From Deltaproteobacteria bacterium (lineage in GTDB: Bacteria > Desulfobacterota > Desulfobacteria > Desulfobacterales > Desulfosarcinaceae), in assembly GCA_021824175.1 (NCBI GenBank), contig JAKALP010000008.1, forward strand, positions 124,001 through 188,000: a DNA stretch of 64,000 nucleotides, given 5' to 3'. The stretch's first letter is position 1. Every line of letters begins with the position of its first letter. The position numbers were made by a program, and so were the translations under genes. Under the pieces are notes generated by a model. The model saw only the letters and a list, made by a program, of their open reading frames with translations. It was not told where the DNA came from and made no database searches. Below, piece after piece: positions 42,080-50,688 of the stretch.

Positions 42080-42885
42080 CAATCGGCCTCTTTGAGATCG
42101 GCGGCGGGCATTTGGGATTGTACTTGCTTCTCTTTTATAGAGATCCGCTGGCGGGGCGCCAGAAAGATCTTCAGCGATTCCTCCAGCACCAAGGAGGACA
42201 TCCCGCGGTTGATGCTGACGGCAGCTTCCAAAACGATATTCCGGTTGAGTTTCTCCTGCTCACTGCGCAGGCTGAGTTTCTCGGCAATGGGTAAAAAGAT
42301 AAAGTGGGCCAGCAATGCACCGTACAAGGTGGTCAACACCGCCACGGCCATGGCTGGTCCGATGGTGGCCGGATCATTCATCGCGCCCAACATTTTCACT
42401 AAACCCACCAGCGTGCCGATCATGCCGAAAGCCGGCGCGCTGTCACCCATGGCCTTAAAGACATTCTGGCCCATGGCGTGGCGCTGTAAGGTCAGCCGGA
42501 TCTCCTTGCCCAGCAATTGTTCGATCAGGGCCCCATCGTAACCGTCCGACAGGTAGCGCAGGGCTTTGGCTGAAAAAGCATCGGGGGCCGGCTCGTTTTC
42601 CAGGGCGATCAGCCCCTCTTTCTTGGCGATGCGGGCATAATTAATCATGGCGTCGATGAGATCTTCCGGGTTGGAGGCTTTGACCAGAAAGGCCTTCATG
42701 GCCACCTGGAACGAGCCGAACACATCACTCATCTTGAACTTGATAAAGGTGGTGGCCAAGGTGCCACCGCCAACCAGCAAAATGCTGGGCAGATCCACAA
42801 AACCGCCGACATGGCCGCCCAATGCCACGGAAACCAATATCAGCACCGCGCCGCCGATGAATCCTATAATTGTCGAAATATCCAT
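42079..42885 (-). CDS. motA: MotA, second stator pair (motA2)
   Basis: Stator subunit of 268 residues with four membrane helices. The Pro-containing third and fourth helices (S-A-P-A-F-G-M-I-G-T-L-V-G-L-V and I-F-L-P-I-A-E-K-L) are present. A-M-A-V-A-V-L-T-T-L-Y-G matches MotA/PomA proteins. ATG 42885 follows GGCAGGGA; a longer frame adds nine residues without support. It differs from the first MotA, so this bacterium may use two stators, possibly with different ions or loads. Confidence 0.93.
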   Translation of the reverse strand: MDISTIIGFIGGAVLILVSVALGGHVGGFVDLPSILLVGGGTLATTFIKFKMSDVFGSFQVAMKAFLVKASNPEDLIDAMINYARIAKKEGLIALENEPAPDAFSAKALRYLSDGYDGALIEQLLGKEIRLTLQRHAMGQNVFKAMGDSAPAFGMIGTLVGLVKMLGAMNDPATIGPAMAVAVLTTLYGALLAHFIFLPIAEKLSLRSEQEKLNRNIVLEAAVSINRGMSSLVLEESLKIFLAPRQRISIKEKQVQSQMPAADLKEAD

Positions 42886-43039
42886 GATTTTCCCTGCCGG
42901 GCGTATAATCATCCAGCGAAAAAGAACAGCCTATCGTGGAGTAAACTCCTTTAAACACCTAGTCATTATATTGCCCGATTTGATGAGGTTCTTTAGGTTT
43001 AACAAGCCAAACGACCTTCTTTGCGGCAAACCCTCGGAT

Positions 43040-43066
43040 TAAAGAAAAGTTTGGGGAGGCCGATAG
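43040..43066 (+). promoter_or_regulatory. Sigma-28 promoter of a sensory kinase gene
   Basis: TAAAGAAA (43040-43047; TAAAG exact), ideal 11-base spacer, GCCGATAG (43059-43066, 7/8). It lies about 30 bases before the ATG of the kinase. Confidence 0.72.
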
Positions 43067-43097
43067 ATATTCCCAAGAGGAGAAAAACAGGAAAACC

Positions 43098-44816
43098 ATG
43101 AAAATTCTCATCGTTGAAGACACTTTTACCTCGCGAGCCATGGTGTCGAAGGTGTTAGCCGATGACGGCCACGAGATCATTGTTTGCGAAAACGGCAACA
43201 AGGCGTGGGAGATCATTCAACAGCAGCCTGTTCAGATGGTCATCACCGATTGGATGATGCCTGAAATGGACGGATTATCTTTGTGTCGAATGATCCGCAA
43301 TGCTTCCTATGACCACTATATTTATATCATTGTGCTGACTTCTCGGGACAGCAAGGGTGATCTGGTTGCTGTATTCCAGGCGGGCGCCGATGATTACATT
43401 AGCAAGCCATTTAATCCAAATGAGCTCAGGGCGCGAGTGGGAACCGGAGCCCGCATGACGGACCTCGAGTACCGCCATAAAAATCTTCAACAAAAATTGC
43501 TTGAAAATCACAATAAGCTGCGAACCGTGCTTGATTCTCTTGAGGAAGAGATTGTCGCGGTCTCACCGGATTACAAGATTGAGTCGGTCAATAAGGCATT
43601 CTCAAATATTGTCAGTGCGAGCGCGGACGACCTGGCGGGAAAATCTTGCCGTGATTTGGGCGATCAAGCAGTCAAAGGGTTTTGCGGGCAATCCATCAAA
43701 TCATTGATTACGCAAGTTTTTGAACAGGGGCGGCCTCAGCGGGCGTTGCAAAGGGTTGAAGGCGAGGACGGTTCGGCTCGAAATAAACGTTTTGCTATCT
43801 TGCCCGTCAAGGATGACGTCGGTAAAGTGGTACAAGTGATTGTGGTTGCTAAGGACGTTACCGAGGAACATCGCCGCATAGAAGAGATTAACGGCCTCAA
43901 TGAGCGTCTTACCGCGGCCAGCGCTCAATTGGAAGAAAAAAATCGAAACCTTGAAACTGCTCTCAAGCAGCTTCAAGCCACCCAGGCCCTAATGCTCCAG
44001 TCGGAGAAAATGGCCTCCATCGGACAATTGGCGGCCGGAGTGGCTCATGAGATTAACAACCCCACCGGGTTTGTCAGTAGCAATTTGAAGACTTTGGACA
44101 ATTACAAAGATGATCTCCATGGCTTGATCACCAAGTACCAGTCATTGGCCGATTTGCTTAAAAAGCCAGACATGGCCGCCGGGCTCAGTCCTGAAGCGCA
44201 AAACGCGCTCCAGACGATCAGCGTGTTTGAGAACAACATCGATATTTCTTACATCATGAATGACATCGGTGACCTGATCAAGGATTGCCGCGAAGGTACC
44301 GAGCGCATTAAGAAGATCGTCCTGGACCTGAAGGACTTCGCCCACCCTGGCGAAGACAAGCCGGTCAGTGTGGATATCAATAAAGGTTTGGAATCCACTT
44401 TGAATGTGGTTCACAATGAGATCAAGTATAAAGCAGTAGTGGAGACGCAGTTCGGGGTAATTCCCACAGTCAGTGGTTATCCCCAGCAGCTCAACCAGGT
44501 ATTTATGAATATCCTGGTCAATGCGGCCCAGGCTATTGAAAGGCAGGGCCGAATCACCGTTAAAACCATCGCCGAAAACGGCTCCGTGGTAGTAACCATC
44601 AGCGACACGGGTTGCGGCATTCCGCCGCAAAACATTCCGAAGATTTTTGATCCTTTCTTTACAACCAAGGAGGTGGGCAAAGGCACGGGGCTGGGCATGA
44701 ATATCGCCTATAACATTGTAAAGAAGCATCACGGCGCCATCGAAGTACAAAGTGAGGTGGGCAAGGGCACCACTTTCACGGTGCGGCTGCCGGTGGAGGC
44801 CGAGGAACCCTCTTAA
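43098..44816 (+). CDS. Receiver-PAS-histidine kinase
   Basis: Hybrid signalling protein of 572 residues with no membrane segment. Receiver domain 1-120 (VEDTFTSR, phospho-acceptor Asp in T-D-W-M-M-P near 53, Lys in S-K-P-F), PAS domain about 140-255, a coiled coil about 265-300, histidine box [12 protein letters not shown] near 315, and ATPase domain about 450-568 (D-T-G-C-G-I, F-T-T-K, G-T-G-L-G-M). It can receive phosphate and also phosphorylate itself; the partner is unknown. The histidine-box region ([14 protein letters not shown]) is nearly the same as in the kinase at 50689-52761, so the two are paralogues. A sigma-28-type promoter links it to motility. Confidence 0.88.
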   Translation: MKILIVEDTFTSRAMVSKVLADDGHEIIVCENGNKAWEIIQQQPVQMVITDWMMPEMDGLSLCRMIRNASYDHYIYIIVLTSRDSKGDLVAVFQAGADDYISKPFNPNELRARVGTGARMTDLEYRHKNLQQKLLENHNKLRTVLDSLEEEIVAVSPDYKIESVNKAFSNIVSASADDLAGKSCRDLGDQAVKGFCGQSIKSLITQVFEQGRPQRALQRVEGEDGSARNKRFAILPVKDDVGKVVQVIVVAKDVTEEHRRIEEINGLNERLTAASAQLEEKNRNLETALKQLQATQALMLQSEKMASIGQLAAGVAHEINNPTGFVSSNLKTLDNYKDDLHGLITKYQSLADLLKKPDMAAGLSPEAQNALQTISVFENNIDISYIMNDIGDLIKDCREGTERIKKIVLDLKDFAHPGEDKPVSVDINKGLESTLNVVHNEIKYKAVVETQFGVIPTVSGYPQQLNQVFMNILVNAAQAIERQGRITVKTIAENGSVVVTISDTGCGIPPQNIPKIFDPFFTTKEVGKGTGLGMNIAYNIVKKHHGAIEVQSEVGKGTTFTVRLPVEAEEPS

Positions 44817-44846
44817 AAGGTTTTCCCGGCAACGAAGATTGAAGCT

Positions 44847-46052
44847 ATGGAGCCAACTACTCAGACCATTTTATTCGTGGATGATGAATCCGAAATTCTT
44901 AAGGCTCTGCAACGGGCTTTGAGAGGGGAGCCATATGAATGTCTTTTTGCGGAAACGGGCCATCAGGCGCTGAAGCATTTACGGGAACTTCCGATCAGTG
45001 TGCTGGTATCCGACTTGAACATGCCCCAAATGGATGGGATGGCGCTGCTCCATCAAACCAAGCAGGAGTATCCGGATGTGGTTCGTTTGGTGCTATCCGG
45101 ACGCTTTGATGGTGATGCGATTGTCCAGGCAGTCAACAGCGGACAGATCCACCGGTACATCATCAAGCCATGGGATGACGGCGAGCTGAAAACGATATTG
45201 CGCAATGCCCTGCAGGTCCACGCCCTGCATGTGGAAAAGCGATTGCTACTGGCCCGGCTTGAGGAGCATAACCGGCAGCTTGAGCAAAAAGTTGAGCAAC
45301 GTACTGAAGAACTGCTCAAGACGCGCAGCCAGGCGGAAATCGGTCGCTATGCGGCCCAGATCGTACATAATCTGAAGAATCCGCTGCATGCCATGGGCGG
45401 GGCTTTGGATTTGGTTGAAATGATGCTCAAGGACGAAACCCATGATGGAAATGAACTGCTTGAGGTAATCTCCTTGGGGCGACGCAGTCTGAATGATTTG
45501 AACAAAATCGTATCCGTCATATTGGACCATGCCCGCGCCCATGGAGAAGCGCATCAAGAAAGGATCGATCTCAATGCCGTGATTCGCCAGGAGGTGATCT
45601 ATTTTGAGCTCGATCCGCTATTCCACCGAAAGATTAAAAAGGAAGTAAATTTAGCCGAAGGAATCCCAACCATTTTGGGAAGTACTACGCAAATCAAACA
45701 GGTGCTCGACAATTTGATTCGCAATGCTATTGACGCCATGGCCCAGTCAACCGAAAAAAAACTCAAAGTCAAGACAGAGAGCGACGGTCGCTGGGTATTT
45801 GTGGAGATCGGTGATACAGGGGAGGGGATCTCATCCGAAGACTTACCACGTATTTTTTCAGGTGAATTCACCACCAAATCCACTGGAGTCGGCACCGGCA
45901 TCGGACTCTCCAGCGTGAAGCGCATCGTTTCTTCTTATGGCGGCCAGATTGCGGTGGATTCCATTCGCGGCAAGGGAGCGACCTTCCGGATATCCTTTCC
46001 CGTCAAGCCGGAAAACCAAAATACGCTCGCAGTTAACGCGATGCGTTCTTAA
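44847..46052 (+). CDS. Receiver-histidine kinase
   Basis: A 401-residue cytoplasmic protein. Receiver 1-125 (V-D-D-E-S-E-I-L-K, S-D-L-N-M-P, and I-I-K-P-W-D-D near 108-114), coiled coil 130-160, histidine box Q-I-V-H-N-L-K-N-P-L near 172, ATPase domain about 265-385 (G-D-T-G-E-G-I, F-T-T-K, G-T-G-I-G-L). The H-N-L-K-N-P form of the histidine box differs from the neighbours. It follows the previous kinase by 30 bases, so the two are probably one operon, and it ends 24 bases from a convergent gene. Confidence 0.87.
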   Translation: MEPTTQTILFVDDESEILKALQRALRGEPYECLFAETGHQALKHLRELPISVLVSDLNMPQMDGMALLHQTKQEYPDVVRLVLSGRFDGDAIVQAVNSGQIHRYIIKPWDDGELKTILRNALQVHALHVEKRLLLARLEEHNRQLEQKVEQRTEELLKTRSQAEIGRYAAQIVHNLKNPLHAMGGALDLVEMMLKDETHDGNELLEVISLGRRSLNDLNKIVSVILDHARAHGEAHQERIDLNAVIRQEVIYFELDPLFHRKIKKEVNLAEGIPTILGSTTQIKQVLDNLIRNAIDAMAQSTEKKLKVKTESDGRWVFVEIGDTGEGISSEDLPRIFSGEFTTKSTGVGTGIGLSSVKRIVSSYGGQIAVDSIRGKGATFRISFPVKPENQNTLAVNAMRS

Positions 46053-46075
46053 CCTATCGGCGGTTTTCTTCGGTT

Positions 46076-46582
46076 TTACTCATCCATCATTACCGATCCA
46101 TCCTCATCGCGCTCCACTTTGGTAATACCAGGAAACTTTTTCTCCAGTTCGCGCAATATGGCATCCCTGCTTTTTACCTTTTGCAGCAGGCGATCTCTTT
46201 CCAAAACCAGATCGAGGGATTCCATGGCGCGGCGCAAGGTGATGATCAGGTCCTGATCATTCCATGGTTTTTGAATGAATTTGTAAATGCCGACTTCATT
46301 GATGGCGTTGACAGCCACCTCCAAATCACCTTGGCCTGTCAACATGATGGTCAGAATGTGGGGGTAATCGGCTCTTACTTGCGTCAGGAATTCCAACCCG
46401 TTCATCTTGGGCATTTGAAAGTCGCTGATGACGATGCTCACTTCACGGGCTGAAAGCAGTTTCAAGCCTTCGTCAGCGCTGCCGGCCGTGAGCAAAGTGA
46501 ACTTCTCTTTGCGCAATGCGCGTTCCAGCGCCTTGAGCACATTGGCTTCGTCATCTACCACGAGCACGGCATGATTGGGCAT
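46076..46582 (-). CDS. Response regulator with short C-terminal helix
   Basis: A 168-residue protein: receiver 1-122 with V-D-D-E-A-N-V, S-D-F-Q-M-P and I-Q-K-P-W-N-D motifs intact, then a charged helical tail. No DNA-binding output domain is present. The K-P-W-N-D sequence is typical of receivers joined to HD-GYP or kinase outputs. Last gene of a four-gene minus-strand run. Confidence 0.87.
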   Translation of the reverse strand: MPNHAVLVVDDEANVLKALERALRKEKFTLLTAGSADEGLKLLSAREVSIVISDFQMPKMNGLEFLTQVRADYPHILTIMLTGQGDLEVAVNAINEVGIYKFIQKPWNDQDLIITLRRAMESLDLVLERDRLLQKVKSRDAILRELEKKFPGITKVERDEDGSVMMDE

Positions 46583-46615
46583 GGATAACTCCTTTTTCCA
46601 TTTTTCTTCTCTTGA

Positions 46616-47446
46616 TCAAGTGGCACATGGCGCCACGGTCATGATGGTGCCTTTGCCATGAAAATGTCCGGTCAACGGCACAAACATCAAATCGTACATC
46701 GTGCCGCTCTTCTTCCCGCGTCCACTGGCGTGATTGATTTGGCGCGCCGTCATCATGAGCGCCAGCTGGTCTTCATTCAATCCCTCGAAATAATCCAGGA
46801 CCGTATTCCCGCATTCGAAGATGCCTTCTTGTGAAAAATGTTCGTTGGCCGCTCGATTGGTAAAAACGATCATCAATTCCGCGCTAACGCCCACAATGGG
46901 CACCGGCAGGTCCTCGAGCATGGCATGGGAAAGCTGCAGAGCCCTGTTCTGCATTTCCAGGGTCTGGGTTCGTTCCGCTACAATTGCTTCAAGGTTCTCA
47001 TTGATGATTCTTAGTTCTTCATTCTGTTTGACGGTCATATCATACAAGCGTCGGTTCTCTTCGATCAGATCATACTGCTCCAGGGCCTGGCGGATTTCCA
47101 AAGTCAGGTGCTGATCGTTCCACGGCTTGAGAAAGAATTTATAGATATGCCCTTCATTAATGGATTGCGTGATGCTGTCCACATCGGTATAGCCCGTCAG
47201 AATAATGCGCATAATTTGCGGATAAGCTTCCTTGACCCGGCTCAGGAACTGTGTGCCGCTCATGATGGGCATGCGCTGGTCGGAGATGACCACCTGCACC
47301 TTTTGTTGGGCGAGAACTTGAAGTCCTTCTTCGCCGCTGCCGCAGGTGATCAAAGAATAAGGTTCTTTCCGCAACAACCTTTTCAATGCATTAAGAATGT
47401 TGGGTTCATCGTCCACGCAAAGAACCGTATGTCTGTTGGGTTCCAT
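46616..47446 (-). CDS. Response regulator with coiled coil and PAS-like domain
   Basis: A 276-residue protein: receiver 1-122 (V-D-D-E-P-N-I-L, S-D-Q-R-M-P, L-K-P-W-N-D), a coiled coil about 125-175, then a PAS-like domain (about 180-265; L-P-V-P-I-V-G-V-S-A-E-L-M-I-V-F-T-N). No enzymatic or DNA-binding output is seen, so it may pass signals by protein contact. In the same run as the HDOD and HD-GYP genes. Confidence 0.82.
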   Translation of the reverse strand: MEPNRHTVLCVDDEPNILNALKRLLRKEPYSLITCGSGEEGLQVLAQQKVQVVISDQRMPIMSGTQFLSRVKEAYPQIMRIILTGYTDVDSITQSINEGHIYKFFLKPWNDQHLTLEIRQALEQYDLIEENRRLYDMTVKQNEELRIINENLEAIVAERTQTLEMQNRALQLSHAMLEDLPVPIVGVSAELMIVFTNRAANEHFSQEGIFECGNTVLDYFEGLNEDQLALMMTARQINHASGRGKKSGTMYDLMFVPLTGHFHGKGTIMTVAPCAT

Positions 47447-47452
47447 CTCTCA

Positions 47453-48313
47453 TTATACCTTGTTGAAAAATTCGCAAGCCTCGTTCATCTCTTTGTGTAT
47501 AACCGGCAGCCAATTTTGCAGGTTGCTCAGGCATTTCATGATGGTTTTGCTATCACCATCGTTTTCCTGATTCTCTTCGGTCTGCAAACTGTAACCGACA
47601 TCACCCGTCATCATGTGCACCAGGCGGTTGCTGATATCGATGATGGCGATCAGTTGCGTTTGTTCGGAGCGATCAGCCTTGCTGTGGTGATATTGAATGG
47701 TCTTGATGAGCGGATCAGGCAATAGCCAGCGCTGAGCCAGGAAACTGCCGACCAGGTTATGGGGACAACTGTTGATCTTCTCCTCGGCATCGAAAAAATT
47801 GATGCGGTCGCTTTCCATGGTCCGCAGAATCTGTATCAGATCTTCCTGAAAAAAGGCGGCCAGGACAACCTTGCCCATATCATGCAGCAAGCCGGCGGTG
47901 AAGGCGTCTTCGCCACTCGCCAGGCGGGTTTTGTTCGCGATATAGCGCCCCATGACCGCGACATGAATGGCGTGCTTCCAAAAAGAGTTAATGTCGAAGT
48001 CCGTGAGTATGTTTTTAAGCGCTAAGGCGTCAATGATGGCAACCGTCACCACCGCGTTGCGCACGGTGTTGAAGCCCAGCAGCGTCACGGCATGCCGAAC
48101 CGAGTTCACTTTACTTCTCAGACCATAGAAAGAGGAGTTGACCAGACGCAAAATCTTCACCACCAGGCTTTGATCTTTTTCCAGAAGAGCCACCAGTTGA
48201 TCGGTAGGGGACTCATAGAGCTGAAGCAATCGGTTGACCTCCAGGGCGATTACCGGCAAAGTGGGCAGGTTGTTGATGGACTTCATCTTTTTGATCAGAA
48301 GATCGCGGTTCAT
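47453..48313 (-). CDS. HDOD-domain signalling protein
   Basis: A 286-residue HDOD protein (about 10-210), starting with the typical I-N-N-L-P-T-L-P-V-I-A pattern. The HD-like part has L-L-H-D-M-G-K-V near 145-152. HDOD proteins are usually non-catalytic partners in signalling, motility and c-di-GMP networks. The start overlaps the HD-GYP gene stop as TAATG, so the two are co-translated. Confidence 0.88.
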   Translation of the reverse strand: MNRDLLIKKMKSINNLPTLPVIALEVNRLLQLYESPTDQLVALLEKDQSLVVKILRLVNSSFYGLRSKVNSVRHAVTLLGFNTVRNAVVTVAIIDALALKNILTDFDINSFWKHAIHVAVMGRYIANKTRLASGEDAFTAGLLHDMGKVVLAAFFQEDLIQILRTMESDRINFFDAEEKINSCPHNLVGSFLAQRWLLPDPLIKTIQYHHSKADRSEQTQLIAIIDISNRLVHMMTGDVGYSLQTEENQENDGDSKTIMKCLSNLQNWLPVIHKEMNEACEFFNKV

Positions 48314-49713
48314 TAGCCCCCCATCCCCTCATCCGTGGCTGGATTGGGTTCAGCCACCTCAAGCGGTTTGTCGATCAAGCCGCGCTCGCCGATGTCCTGG
48401 ATGCTTTGCACGGTTTTGGCGCTGAGCACGGTGCCGCGGTTCAAGAGCAAGCGTCCGTCCTTGAGGCGCAAGTCCTGTCGTAAAATCATGCCTGTTGTCA
48501 GCGCTTGATAGGGGAGTTTCAGATCTTCTTGATAAGGCTTTTGGCGCGCGGATCGCATGAGGAACAGGCGAACGATGCTGATATCATAACGTGTGCCCAT
48601 CCCTCTCTCAATAATTTTTTCGGCAATTTCCTCTCTCACGGTGCTGTCGGTGATATGGGCGGCCGCAACGGTCTGGGCATCGAGGTGGCGCTTGGCATAC
48701 GCCAGCATGCGCTGGATATTCTCTGGCCACAACTGGACAACGGTGTAATAGTCCGCGGCCACCGCCAATATTTTCGCCCCCAATGGGATTTGTTCGGCCG
48801 CCAGCCGCTTGGGAAAGCCGCTGCCATCCACATTCTCATGATGGGCCATCACCAGATCGCCGATCTCCTTGAGGTTTTCCACCGACGACAAGGACATGGC
48901 GGCGATGATCGGGTGTTCCCGGAAACTGCTGAACTCCTCGGGTGTCATCACCTTGACGTCTTTTTCCAGGATCGATTCGGGCATTCCCAGCAACCCGATA
49001 TCGTGAACCAAACCGGCGGTCTCAATCCGGTTCTGCTCAGCTTCATCCAAGCCCGCCGCGGCCGCCAGCTCCTTGGCAAGGCCGGATACTGCCTTCATAT
49101 AGGTGCCCAGCCTGGGGTTGCTGGATTCCACCAGTGACACCAACAGGCGGATGGCGTCCATGAAGCTTTTTTCAAGATTTGCATTGGCCTTTTGCAACTG
49201 CTTGTACTGGTACTGCAAGGCCCAGGTACGCTCCTCGACTTTTTTTTCCAGTACCTTGTTCAGCTCGGAAAGCTCCTGGTTTAGGCGTTCGGTGAGCGCG
49301 CTCAGCCGTAGGTTTTCCAGCCGCAGCTCCACCTGGACCAAGGCGCCGTGCACATGGTTAAGCAACTCCTCATCATCCCAGGGTTTGGTGATGTAGCGAT
49401 GAATTTTGCCCTTGTTGACGGCATCGATGATGGCATCCATGTCCGCGTAGCCGGTCAGGATGAAGCGCACTGCGTCCGGCGCCAAGAATAGGGCTTGCTC
49501 CAGAAACTGCGCGCCGGTCATTACCGGCATACGCTGATCCGAAATGATCAGCGATACGGGCTTGGGCGCCTGGGCAAGCTTCACCAACGCCTGAGCACCG
49601 CTTTCAGCGGTGATGATCTCAAAGCCATCCTTGCGCAACAGCCGCTGCAGCGATTTGAGAATAGCGGCTTCATCATCGACCAGCAGCAGTGTATGGGGAT
49701 ACTTCAATGCCAT
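48313..49713 (-). CDS. Receiver-HD-GYP protein (RpfG-like), altered active site
   Basis: A 466-residue protein: receiver 1-125 (Asp in S-D-Q-R-M-P near 59; T-K-P-W-D-D), coiled coil 130-185, HD-GYP domain about 190-375, and a C-terminal domain with P-Y-Q-A-L-T-T-G-M-I-L. HD-GYP enzymes hydrolyse c-di-GMP. The HD pair (H237 D238) and H-H-E-N-V-D-G-S-G-F-P (291-301) are present. Three features are unusual: Leu241 replaces the Lys of HDIGK, GFP replaces GYP, and the later metal-site Asp falls at A320-D321, shifted by one. Activity is therefore uncertain. First gene of the minus-strand operon; a sigma-28-type site lies upstream. Confidence 0.85.
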   Translation of the reverse strand: MALKYPHTLLLVDDEAAILKSLQRLLRKDGFEIITAESGAQALVKLAQAPKPVSLIISDQRMPVMTGAQFLEQALFLAPDAVRFILTGYADMDAIIDAVNKGKIHRYITKPWDDEELLNHVHGALVQVELRLENLRLSALTERLNQELSELNKVLEKKVEERTWALQYQYKQLQKANANLEKSFMDAIRLLVSLVESSNPRLGTYMKAVSGLAKELAAAAGLDEAEQNRIETAGLVHDIGLLGMPESILEKDVKVMTPEEFSSFREHPIIAAMSLSSVENLKEIGDLVMAHHENVDGSGFPKRLAAEQIPLGAKILAVAADYYTVVQLWPENIQRMLAYAKRHLDAQTVAAAHITDSTVREEIAEKIIERGMGTRYDISIVRLFLMRSARQKPYQEDLKLPYQALTTGMILRQDLRLKDGRLLLNRGTVLSAKTVQSIQDIGERGLIDKPLEVAEPNPATDEGMGG

Positions 49714-49778
49714 GGAGCAATCCTCGGCCGAGCGCGGTATGGCATAAGGGAATGACCGCGCGAACTATTCACATCATT

Positions 49779-49805
49779 ATATCGGCCGGCGCGTGCGGAA
49801 GATTA
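49779..49805 (-). promoter_or_regulatory. Possible sigma-28 promoter of the HD-GYP/HDOD operon
   Basis: Minus strand: TAATCTTC (49805-49798, 5/8), ideal 11-base spacer, GCCGATAT (49786-49779, 7/8). It would start transcription about 60 bases before the HD-GYP gene. Confidence 0.5.
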
Positions 49806-49920
49806 GCAATAATTGGTCAGCTTCATTATTCCTTGGCGCAATGCCTTTGGCTAACAATCTTTTGGCTTTGGTTTTGCGTTGAAAGGCGGGCATATTATCA
49901 GCATTGCGGAATTTATCCCC

Positions 49921-50292
49921 TTATGGTCGAACCAAGGGAAGAATGCGCAGGCGCGTACGTTTGGCATCGATGGAGATCAATGCACCGGCATTTAATTCCG
50001 CCTCCACCTGGCGCAGAGATAAAAGCACTTTTGCTCCGATTACATCTGGACTGATGTCATTGCCCCGGATTTGCACTACACTCGGTTTGGCACCTTGGGT
50101 GGCAGCTAAAATGGCGCTGAAATCTAAATCGTGTGTCATCACGATATAGTCATTTGCGCTTGCCCATGCCATGATTTCCCGGTCGCTGGCGTTAATTGGA
50201 CCAACTTTTGACCAGTGCATGGCGTGCAGCCCGGCGTTGGCAAATAACTCAATCCAACGCGGCGGCAGATTCATATCGATCAGTATTTTCAT
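49921..50292 (-). CDS. DUF5615 PIN-like protein (toxin-like)
   Basis: A 123-residue protein of the DUF5615/Mut7-C-like PIN group. Acidic residues of the nuclease-like fold are seen at D7 (K-I-L-I-D-M-N-L-P-P), D38 region (S-D-R-E-I) and T-H-D-L-D-F. Together with the DUF433 protein before it, it forms a toxin-antitoxin-like pair; the two overlap by four bases (ATGA). Located between signalling operons without an obvious link to them. Confidence 0.85.
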   Translation of the reverse strand: MKILIDMNLPPRWIELFANAGLHAMHWSKVGPINASDREIMAWASANDYIVMTHDLDFSAILAATQGAKPSVVQIRGNDISPDVIGAKVLLSLRQVEAELNAGALISIDAKRTRLRILPLVRP

Positions 50293-50519
50293 GCGTTGGC
50301 GATCAGAACTTCGCGTTCTTCGGCCAGCCAGGCGGCATACCGTGCGGCTTGCAACACGTCTTCACGTTCGAGGTAAGGATAGTCCGCCAAAATTTCCTCA
50401 ATGCTACGGCCTGCGCCAATCTGTCCCATGATCATACCGACCGTGACGCGCATCCCTCGGATGCAGGCCTTGCCGCCCATCACATCGGGTTGTTGGGTGA
50501 TGCGATCAAATGGGGTCAT
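50289..50519 (-). CDS. DUF433 protein (antitoxin-like)
   Basis: A 76-residue DUF433 protein with a small winged helix-turn-helix character: the pattern D-R-I-T-x-x-P-D-V-M-G-G-K-A-C-I-R-G near the N-terminus and a final I-L-A-D-Y-P-Y-L helix. DUF433 proteins usually precede DUF5615 proteins, as here, and act as antitoxin and repressor. AAAGGAG precedes the ATG. Confidence 0.87.
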   Translation of the reverse strand: MTPFDRITQQPDVMGGKACIRGMRVTVGMIMGQIGAGRSIEEILADYPYLEREDVLQAARYAAWLAEEREVLIANA

Positions 50520-50688
50520 AATCCATCCACTCCTTTATTAAAACTAATTAAAATAATAGGTTGCCGCGAACAATATTTCAAGAACTATTTTCGAGAATCC
50601 AAGCGTCGTAATTATAGGGGTTTTTCATTGCGAAAGCTTGTTTCACATAGATACGGCGTACTGGCGTGAACTGGATAACGACGTGCTA

